This document shows positions 20,942 to 27,086 of a DNA stretch of 27,086 nucleotides, piece after piece (within the stretch, counting starts at the first letter, position 1; each line of letters starts with the position of its first letter). Origin of the DNA: Fusobacterium sp. (GTDB lineage: Bacteria > Fusobacteriota > Fusobacteriia > Fusobacteriales > Fusobacteriaceae). The stretch is taken from assembly GCA_030527385.1 (NCBI GenBank), contig JAUNAY010000002.1, positions 1 through 27,086 on the forward strand, in the 5' to 3' direction. The position numbers and the translations under genes were made by a program. Under the pieces are notes generated by a model. That model saw only the letters and a list, made by a program, of their open reading frames with translations, had not been told where the DNA came from and did no database searches.

Positions 20942-22526
20942 CTCTTTCCTCCTTAACTCCTACCATCATCTTTCCAAATTCTAATATATCAGCTTTTGGA
21001 GATAATATTCCTGCTACTTTTCCTTCATTTATTATTGCAATTCTGTCACAAACACTTCTTAATTCTTCTATTTCAGATGATGTTATTATAATTGTAGTTC
21101 CCTTAACTGCGTTATACTCCTTTAATATATCCAAAACAAGTTTCTTAGCTCCTACGTCTATTCCTCTTGTTGGCTCTGATACAAATAAAACTTTAGGATC
21201 CATAGTAAAAGCTTTAGCTAAACATACTTTTTGTTGGTTTCCTCCACTTAATTCTTGAGCTCTTTGTTTTTCACTCATACATCTTATTTCCAATTTTTTT
21301 ATATAGTTTTGAGCATTTTCTCTTATCTTTTCCTCATCTACCATATTAAATAACTTAAATCTCTTTTTAAAAAATTTACCTTTAATCTGCATAGCTGGAT
21401 AAGCAATATTATCCTCTATTGAGCTTTCAAGCAGAAGTCCTACTCCTTTTCTATCCTCTGACACAAAGAAAATTCCTTTATCTAATGGATATTTAGGATT
21501 ATTTAATTCTAAGCTTTCACCATTAAAAATAACCTCTCCGTTTGAAGGATAAAGTCCCATAACTCCATTGGCAATCCCAATTTTACCTTGTCCTGCCATT
21601 CCTCCAAGTCCTAAAATCTCTCCCTCTTTAATTTCAAGATTAAGCCCTTTTACCATCTCTCCTGGCATATCTACCCACAAATTTTTTATCTCTAAAATAG
21701 TTTTTCTATCTTTTTTCTCTACATCTTCAACTTCTTCAGTAGTTTCAATTTTTCTACCTATCATCCATTCTGTAATTTGGTTGACATTTGTATCTTTAGT
21801 TTTTACACTATTGATTAAAAGTCCATCTCTTAAAACTACAACTTTATCACAAACAGACATTATCTCATCTAATCTATGAGTAATAAAAATAATAGCTATA
21901 CCTTTTTCTGATAATCTTTTCATTGTTTCTAAAAGAAGTTTTGCCTCTTCCTCTGTTAAAACTGCTGTTGGTTCATCTAAAACTAAAAGTTTTGTTTTTT
22001 CTCTTTCTATTTCACGAGCAATTTCAGTAAATTGTTTATGAGCCACTGGCATCTCATTAATCAACTCTGCTGAATCTATTTTTATTCCTAAATGAGACAC
22101 TGCATCATCTGCTCTTTTTTCTATCTCTTTAGTATCAATCTTTCTTATTCTCTCACCAAAAAGTCCCTCTAAAAAACTATTTGAAGTAGATTCTCTATTA
22201 AGTACAATATTTTCATTTGCCTTAAAACCTGGGATTAAAGAAAATTCTTGGTGAACCATTCCTATTCCTACTTCAAGAGCATCAAATGGAGATTTAAAAT
22301 GTGTTTCTTTTCCCTCAAAATATATTTTTCCTCCATATCCTCCAGTTTCATAAATAACTGACATTCCAAAAATAGCTTTCATCAATGTTGATTTTCCTGC
22401 TCCGTTTTCACCAACTAGTCCAACAATCTCTCCTGGTTCAACTTCAAGATTTATATCTTTTAAAACAACATTTTCTCCGAAAGATTTTGATAAATTTTCT
22501 ATTTTTAACAAAACATTATTTTCCAC
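20934..22526 (-). CDS. ABC importer ATPase with two nucleotide-binding domains (RbsA/YufO-like)
   Basis: The energy subunit of the importer, 530 residues, two fused ABC domains in the sugar/nucleoside family. Domain 1 has Walker A GENGAGKST (39-47) and Walker B LLVLDEPTAVL, but in place of the usual LSxGQ signature it has VAHKQFTEIARE. Domain 2 has a degenerate Walker A (GMAGQGKIGIANG), a canonical signature LSGGNQQKVCLAKAF and Walker B VLFVSEPTRGIDVG. So one composite site looks intact and the other degenerate. The start is GTG at 22524-22526 with GAGGTG five bases ahead. It follows the binding protein behind a strong hairpin, which may set a lower level than the binding protein. Confidence 0.9.
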   Translation of the reverse strand: MENNVLLKIENLSKSFGENVVLKDINLEVEPGEIVGLVGENGAGKSTLMKAIFGMSVIYETGGYGGKIYFEGKETHFKSPFDALEVGIGMVHQEFSLIPGFKANENIVLNRESTSNSFLEGLFGERIRKIDTKEIEKRADDAVSHLGIKIDSAELINEMPVAHKQFTEIAREIEREKTKLLVLDEPTAVLTEEEAKLLLETMKRLSEKGIAIIFITHRLDEIMSVCDKVVVLRDGLLINSVKTKDTNVNQITEWMIGRKIETTEEVEDVEKKDRKTILEIKNLWVDMPGEMVKGLNLEIKEGEILGLGGMAGQGKIGIANGVMGLYPSNGEVIFNGESLELNNPKYPLDKGIFFVSEDRKGVGLLLESSIEDNIAYPAMQIKGKFFKKRFKLFNMVDEEKIRENAQNYIKKLEIRCMSEKQRAQELSGGNQQKVCLAKAFTMDPKVLFVSEPTRGIDVGAKKLVLDILKEYNAVKGTTIIITSSEIEELRSVCDRIAIINEGKVAGILSPKADILEFGKMMVGVKEERDE

Positions 22527-22550
22527 ATTTTCACCTCTTAAAAAATGAAA

Positions 22551-22569
22551 GGAGGGGTTTTACCCCTCC
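22551..22569. other. GC-rich hairpin between the binding-protein and ATPase genes
   Basis: GGAGGGGT and ACCCCTCC form a perfect 8-bp stem with a 3-nt loop, unusually GC-rich for this DNA, between genes 47 nt apart. On the minus strand TTTCATTTTTT follows. It probably acts as a leaky terminator or mRNA stabiliser that keeps the binding protein in excess. Confidence 0.7.
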
Positions 22570-22573
22570 CTTA

Positions 22574-23755
22574 TTATTTTATTTTAAAATATTTTTCAGG
22601 AACAGTTTCATTTGTCATATTCAAATATCCTTTTCCTAAAACATAAGTATCTTGATATAATAAGTAGAAGTTTTCCTTTTCAATTCCATTTATATCAGTA
22701 TAGTTACTTCCATTCCAACCTGCTCCTGGAGTAAATTTCTTTAATGATTCCATAATAGCATCAAAATCTGTAACATCTACATCATTTTCAATTACGTTTC
22801 TTGCGTGATCTGCTAAAGCTACAACAGAGATAAAGTTGTATGAGTATGCCCAAGTACCCATTCTTCCTGCTGCTCCTTTTTCTACAACAGTATCTTCAAC
22901 TCTTTTTAAAATTTTAGGCCAATTTCCTTTTTCATCTTCAGAGAATTTAATTCCTAAAGCTCCAGGATATCCCATTGTTGGAGAAGGTAAGTCAGCCTCT
23001 ACAAAATATCCACCATTTTCAGCAACTCTTTTTAAAAGAGGTTCTGTATGTGCATCGTTTGTAGCAAAGAAAGCTATATTTTTACCATATTTTTCTAACC
23101 AACTTGGAACTTGTTCCAAAATATATTGTTGTGCCCCTGCAACTCCAACATCACTTACTGGGTCTGGTGCTGACATTTCAATAAATTCCATTCCTAAATC
23201 TTTAGCTGCTTCAGCCATTATATTTCTTCTTCTTGATAATAATTCATAACTTAAGTGTCTTGGGAAAGAGATATGCATAAATTTGTCTGCTCCCATCTCT
23301 TTTGCCGCTTTAACAATTAAATATCCTCTTGCTACGTTGTCAGGATTTGTAACTAAGTCTGATGCTTCTGAAATAATTTCAGGATCTTCGTGTGGTGCAT
23401 TTGCTATTAATAAAATATCTGGTCTTGCTTCTCTAATTCTTCTAAAAGCTTCAACAGTTCCAGGAACTGCTTCTCCAACTATGATAACTTTCATCTTAGG
23501 GTCATCAGCAAGTCCAACCATTTGAGAAATAGTTGTTTCCATCTCTTGCATAAAGTTATCTGGGAATGTTACGTGTGTTACCATTCCACCTTTGTCCACT
23601 GAACCATACATCTTTACAATCTCTTCCGCTCCACGTAAACTATCTTCTGATTGCGATACTGTTCCACTTACCACTCCAATATGATAATCTGGTTCAGCTG
23701 CTAAAGCAAACATTGAAAAGACAAACATAAATAATCCGTATAAGTATTTTCTCAT
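22574..23755 (-). CDS. DUF3798-type periplasmic binding protein of an ABC importer
   Basis: A 393-residue exported protein with a signal peptide (about 1-20, ending ALAA) and two Rossmann-like lobes, the shape of an ABC-importer binding protein. I recall this family as DUF3798, in Fusobacteria and Clostridia; its ligand is not known to me. Cys is absent at the cleavage site, so it is soluble and not lipidated, as expected in a Gram-negative periplasm. Typical turns are VVSGTVSQSEDSLRG and FFATNDAHTEPLL. It is the first gene of the five-gene unit, behind a near-consensus promoter and a leader of about 135 nt. Family name by memory. Confidence 0.85.
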   Translation of the reverse strand: MRKYLYGLFMFVFSMFALAAEPDYHIGVVSGTVSQSEDSLRGAEEIVKMYGSVDKGGMVTHVTFPDNFMQEMETTISQMVGLADDPKMKVIIVGEAVPGTVEAFRRIREARPDILLIANAPHEDPEIISEASDLVTNPDNVARGYLIVKAAKEMGADKFMHISFPRHLSYELLSRRRNIMAEAAKDLGMEFIEMSAPDPVSDVGVAGAQQYILEQVPSWLEKYGKNIAFFATNDAHTEPLLKRVAENGGYFVEADLPSPTMGYPGALGIKFSEDEKGNWPKILKRVEDTVVEKGAAGRMGTWAYSYNFISVVALADHARNVIENDVDVTDFDAIMESLKKFTPGAGWNGSNYTDINGIEKENFYLLYQDTYVLGKGYLNMTNETVPEKYFKIK

Positions 23756-23890
23756 ATTTCTCCCCCTTACAATTTAATTATTGTATAATTTTTATATATA
23801 TAATATAGTATTTTATATCAGGTCATAAAAAAGGCCGCACTTAATACAGTACTATTTTTTTAATACTCTTGTTATAAAATATTTTATTGT
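23756..23890 (-). promoter_or_regulatory. Long untranslated leader of the ABC uptake operon
   Basis: About 135 nt lie between the promoter and the binding-protein ATG. On the minus strand GTACT, a GTATTA loop and AGTGC form a short hairpin, followed by GGCCTTTTTT, then AT-rich sequence and GGGGGAG before the ATG. It matches no riboswitch I know. It may hold a regulatory element or may be only an AT-rich leader. Confidence 0.4.
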
Positions 23891-23897
23891 GACTATG

Positions 23898-23926
23898 ATT
23901 ATACAACTATGAACTTGGTATGTCAA
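23898..23926 (-). promoter_or_regulatory. Promoter of the ABC uptake operon
   Basis: On the minus strand TTGACA (23921-23926), exactly 17 bp, then TATAAT (23898-23903): a perfect consensus. A/T tracts upstream (23930-24060) could act as an UP element, so expression is expected to be high. Together with the leader and these tracts this accounts for the 378-nt gap between genes, which holds nothing else I can recognise. Confidence 0.9.
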
Positions 23927-24082
23927 CAATTTTTTGAAAAATTTTTTTCTTATTTTTTTAAAATAAAAATATAAATTATTTTTCCTTGAAAAAAATATAG
24001 TTATATCTTTCTTTGAATCATATATTTTTTTTATTATTTTTCAACTAATTTTAAATTATATCAATAATGTTTTTTGGTAAAT

Positions 24083-24128
24083 AAAAAACACCCTATAACT
24101 TGCTAACTTAAGATATAGAGTGTTTTTT
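24083..24128. terminator. Terminator after the ABC exporter gene
   Basis: AAAAAACACCCTATA (24083-24097) pairs with TATAGAGTGTTTTTT (24114-24128), 15 bp with one mismatch and a 16-nt loop. With A and T runs on opposite arms it can stop transcription in both directions. It ends the exporter gene on the minus strand. Confidence 0.88.
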
Positions 24129-24133
24129 ATAAT

Positions 24134-25840
24134 TTATAACTGACTCATATTATATAATTTATAATAAAATCCTTTGTTTTCTAATAGCTCTTGATGTGTT
24201 CCTCTCTCCTCTATTCCGTTATCTGTAAGAACTATTATTTCATCAGCATTTTTTATTGTAGATAATCTGTGTGCAACAACTATTGTTGTTCTTCCCTTAC
24301 ATAACTCTTCTAATGATTTTTGTATTAATCTTTCTGTAATATTATCTAAAGCAGAAGTTGCCTCATCTAAAATAAGAATTGGTGGATTTTTTAAAAATAT
24401 TCTCGCTATTGCTATTCTTTGCTTTTGTCCTCCAGAAAGTTTAACTCCTCTCTCTCCCACATAAGTGTTATATCCATCTGGCATATTCATTATCAAATCG
24501 TGAATATTTGCCTTTTTTGCAGCTAACATTACTTCTTCATCACTAGCTTCACTATTTCCAACCAATATATTTTCTTTAATTGTTCCAGTAAATAAAAATA
24601 CATCTTGTTGAACTATTCCAATATTTTTTCTAAGTGATTCCAATTTTACATCATAGATACTCTTACCATCTATTTTTATATCCCCAGATTTAATATTATA
24701 AAATCTTGGTATCAAATTACAAAGAGTTGTTTTTCCTCCTCCTGATGGTCCTACTAAAGCTAACATCTTTCCTTTAGGAATCTTTAATGAAATATCTTTT
24801 AAAATTGATTTATCTTCGTGATCAAAAGAGATGTTTTGAAAATCTATTTCCCCCTCAACTTTTGACAACTCTATTGCATTAGTTTTATCACTCTCAACCT
24901 CTTCTCCTATAAGCTCCATAAATCTTTTAAATCCACTCATACCATTTTGAAACTGCTCTACAAAAGCAATAAGTCTTTTTATTGGTTGAGTAAAAATCTT
25001 TATATAAAGAAGATATGCTAAAAAATCTCCTATTCCTATTTTTCCCCAATAAGTAAATAATCCTCCAAAAATAAGTACAACATAATCTAATAAATCTGTT
25101 AAAAATCCTACTCCTGCAGTATATTCTGCCATTATTTTATAAGATTTACTTTTAGCTTCCACAAATTTTTTATTATCTGCTTCAAATCTTTCTCTTTCAT
25201 TTTCATTAATAACAAAGGCTTTTGAAACTCTTATTCCCGATATACTATTTTGTAGTCTAGCATTTATATCTCCAGTCTTTTCTCTTGTTTTCATAAAGAC
25301 TGCTAACATTCTTTTTCTTTGAAACATACTATATAAAACAATAAAAGGCAATAAACAAAATATTATCAATGTCAATTGAACATTTATTCTTATTAACATT
25401 GTAAATGCTCCTATTATCATAAAAAATGAAATAAATAGATCTTCTGGTCCGTGGTGAGCAAGTTCCGAAATATCTTGTAAATCATTTACAATTCTTGACA
25501 TTATACTTCCAGTTTGATTATTATCAAAATATCTTATTGACAGGTTTTGAAGATGATTATAAATATCTCTTCTCATATCTGATTGCATTCCAACCCCAAC
25601 TAAATGTCCCCAATATTGCATAAAATATGCACACAACATCTTTATCAAATATATAACTAAAAGAACTCCAGCAAAAACTCCAATAGCCCTTATCTCTTTA
25701 TTTGGAATAAGATTATTTACCATCTCTCTAGTTATCATCGGATAAAACAGATCACAAAGTGCTGATATTGTTGCAACAAAAAGATCTAAGAAAAATAACT
25801 TCTTATATGATTTATAATAACTTATAAATTTTTTAAGCAT
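24134..25840 (-). CDS. ABC exporter half-transporter (MsbA/LmrA-like multidrug or lipid exporter)
   Basis: A 568-residue fusion of a six-helix membrane domain (about 1-310) and one ABC ATPase domain (about 335-568). It works as a dimer and exports a drug, lipid or peptide. Motifs visible are Walker A GPSGGGKTT, the signature LSGGQKQR, Walker B ILILDEATSALD and the switch VAHRLSTI. Length and layout match single-chain half-transporters. GGAGG lies six bases ahead of the ATG, and an extended -10 lies at 25873-25881. It is a single gene, not paired with another half-transporter in the window. Substrate unknown. Confidence 0.9.
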   Translation of the reverse strand: MLKKFISYYKSYKKLFFLDLFVATISALCDLFYPMITREMVNNLIPNKEIRAIGVFAGVLLVIYLIKMLCAYFMQYWGHLVGVGMQSDMRRDIYNHLQNLSIRYFDNNQTGSIMSRIVNDLQDISELAHHGPEDLFISFFMIIGAFTMLIRINVQLTLIIFCLLPFIVLYSMFQRKRMLAVFMKTREKTGDINARLQNSISGIRVSKAFVINENERERFEADNKKFVEAKSKSYKIMAEYTAGVGFLTDLLDYVVLIFGGLFTYWGKIGIGDFLAYLLYIKIFTQPIKRLIAFVEQFQNGMSGFKRFMELIGEEVESDKTNAIELSKVEGEIDFQNISFDHEDKSILKDISLKIPKGKMLALVGPSGGGKTTLCNLIPRFYNIKSGDIKIDGKSIYDVKLESLRKNIGIVQQDVFLFTGTIKENILVGNSEASDEEVMLAAKKANIHDLIMNMPDGYNTYVGERGVKLSGGQKQRIAIARIFLKNPPILILDEATSALDNITERLIQKSLEELCKGRTTIVVAHRLSTIKNADEIIVLTDNGIEERGTHQELLENKGFYYKLYNMSQL

Positions 25841-25872
25841 TTCATTCCTCCCTTTAAATTTTCATTCTGTTT

Positions 25873-25881
25873 ATTATAACA
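25873..25881 (-). promoter_or_regulatory. Putative extended -10 promoter of the ABC exporter gene
   Basis: On the minus strand TGTTATAAT (25873-25881) matches TGN-TATAAT with no clear -35. It lies about 33 nt before the exporter start. Confidence 0.5.
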
Positions 25882-25904
25882 TATATAACAATTTTCATAT
25901 ACTT

Positions 25905-27047
25905 TTAATTTTCTAAAATATATTTTTTTATAATTATTGTACTTTTTTCGTGAAGTTTATAATCTAAATAGAAACTATAATTTTTTTCACTGTAATATAA
26001 CTCTTTTCCCTCTTTCAAGAAAAATATTTTAGTTAAAAATTTAATTGAAAAAACATCAAAGTTTATAGTTACATTTTTACGATTCAATTCTCTAATTAGC
26101 TTTAGAAAAAAACTATGTACTTCAAATGGAGATGAAAATTTCTTACTATCTTTATACAAAATTATCTCACTTTTATAGTCTCTCTTATTTAATATTTTTA
26201 TTAAATACTCCTCAAAATTTTTAGGATTTAGTTGATTTACATAATCTATTCTATCTTTTATATATTTACTTCCCTCCACTGGAAGAATTTTATTCATTAA
26301 ATTATATACATAATCTATATTTTGTACTTTATCTTTAATACTATTAATCAATATATTTAATATTTTATTATCTTCAACTATATTTTTACATATAAATTTT
26401 ATTCCTAGTATCTTTGAATTTCTATGTTCTGATGCTCTTATTTTTTCATAATCTATCTGCAAGTTAGAATTTTCTACAATATCTTTAATCATAGGAACCA
26501 AAATATTTTTTTCTAAATCATAAAATCTACTATAATTTTTATTTGATAGATTAAATAAACTTTTAAACTCATCTAATTCAAAACTTATATTCTCTTTTTT
26601 TTCTAAAATAAATTTCTGATACAATATATGTGTATATCTCTCTTTAAAATTTAAAATAGAATCTAACTTTATCTCATTAAAAAATGAATTATTATTAAAT
26701 GATGAAGCAAATTCTTCAGACAAAGTTATTCCAATAATCTCTTTATCTATATGAAAAGATGAAAGTATACTTATAAATGTCATCGGTTTTCCCTTATAAG
26801 AAATAATTATATTTTTTTCTCTCAATTTTAATAGATCATTAAATATAGATGTTTCCAATTCATCTTTATCTAAATATATTCCTCGTTTTATTAATTGATT
26901 TTTTTCTAATTCAATATATCTACCTTTTAACTCTCTTTTTAAGATAAGTAATATGCTTTTTTCCTTTTTAGTTAGAAATTTAGTGAAGTTTATTGTAAAA
27001 AATGAGAAATTTTTGTCAGGTAAGTTGTTTATAAAAAAATTTTGCAA
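25905..27047 (-). CDS. Rep_3-like replication initiator homologue (uncharacterised)
   Basis: A 380-residue, Lys/Ile/Asn-rich protein whose first half resembles RepB/Rep_3 plasmid initiators with two winged-helix domains. The pattern FKERYTHILYQKFI followed by LDEFKSLFNL and YDLEKNILVPMIKDIVENSN matches the second winged-helix region of that family as I remember it. The C-terminal half is not recognised. No iterons, parA or origin are seen beside it, so it is either a chromosomal domesticated copy or part of an integrated element beyond the window. The start is TTG at 27045-27047, seven bases after GGAGGTG (27055-27061). The longer frame starts at a TTG ahead of this Shine-Dalgarno. Confidence 0.6.
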   Translation of the reverse strand: MQNFFINNLPDKNFSFFTINFTKFLTKKEKSILLILKRELKGRYIELEKNQLIKRGIYLDKDELETSIFNDLLKLREKNIIISYKGKPMTFISILSSFHIDKEIIGITLSEEFASSFNNNSFFNEIKLDSILNFKERYTHILYQKFILEKKENISFELDEFKSLFNLSNKNYSRFYDLEKNILVPMIKDIVENSNLQIDYEKIRASEHRNSKILGIKFICKNIVEDNKILNILINSIKDKVQNIDYVYNLMNKILPVEGSKYIKDRIDYVNQLNPKNFEEYLIKILNKRDYKSEIILYKDSKKFSSPFEVHSFFLKLIRELNRKNVTINFDVFSIKFLTKIFFLKEGKELYYSEKNYSFYLDYKLHEKSTIIIKKYILEN

Positions 27048-27086
27048 AATAAAACACCTCCATAAAAACAAATTAAATCAACGAAT

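Noticed and set aside
22385..23525. Plus-strand open frames over the importer ATPase and binding-protein genes
   Set aside because: All lie opposite intact conserved genes and have no start signals.

Overview
The window is about 27 kb of very AT-rich chromosomal DNA. Nearly every gene lies on the minus strand, with two exceptions (sstT and one MATE transporter). Gene content points to a Fusobacterium, perhaps the varium/ulcerans/mortiferum group. The signs are the low GC, an AGGAGG-type Shine-Dalgarno before most genes, a CIRCE/HrcA heat-shock operon, EutS/EutP microcompartment genes, SstT, a DUF3798-type binding-protein ABC operon, and exported proteins with plain signal peptides. The genus is an inference from gene content; no database was searched.

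Layout in plus coordinates: (1) 16-322, three tRNAs, transcribed Ser(UGA), Ser(GCU), then Arg(ACG), from a strong promoter at 334-362. (2) 413-3622, glutaminase, an isolated eutS-eutP pair, and the divergent Na+/serine-threonine symporter sstT. (3) 3682-5042, queC-queF for queuosine precursors behind a probable preQ1-I riboswitch and terminator. (4) 5080-6450, infC-rpmI-rplT with an attenuator leader; infC appears to start at AUU. (5) 6462-9349, two divergent MATE transporters. (6) 9391-11336, yajC, an N-acetylmuramoyl-L-alanine amidase and a GerMN-domain protein. (7) 11350-17149, hrcA-grpE-dnaK, an aldose-epimerase-like gene and dnaJ, with a perfect CIRCE operator before hrcA. (8) 17233-18355, a 56-residue 2[4Fe-4S] ferredoxin and an exported glucosaminidase. 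(9) 18443-23926, an ABC uptake operon (binding protein, double ATPase, two permeases, small membrane-anchored protein) from a near-consensus promoter. (10) 24134-27047, an ABC exporter half-transporter and a Rep_3-like replication-initiator homologue.

How the parts work together: most of the window is housekeeping. Protein quality control is autoregulated through HrcA/CIRCE, ribosomal protein and IF3 synthesis through a leader attenuator, and queuosine precursor synthesis probably through preQ1 sensing. The least understood system is the five-gene ABC importer: the substrate is unknown, the binding protein is of DUF3798 type, the ATPase seems to have only one intact composite ATP site, and the last gene is a small uncharacterised membrane protein. 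The orphan eutS-eutP pair and the chromosomal Rep-like gene are the other unexplained items.

Several starts differ from the longest open frame. Shine-Dalgarno placement supports AUU for infC, UUG for the GerMN protein, the glucosaminidase and the Rep-like protein, and GUG for the ABC ATPase and one permease.
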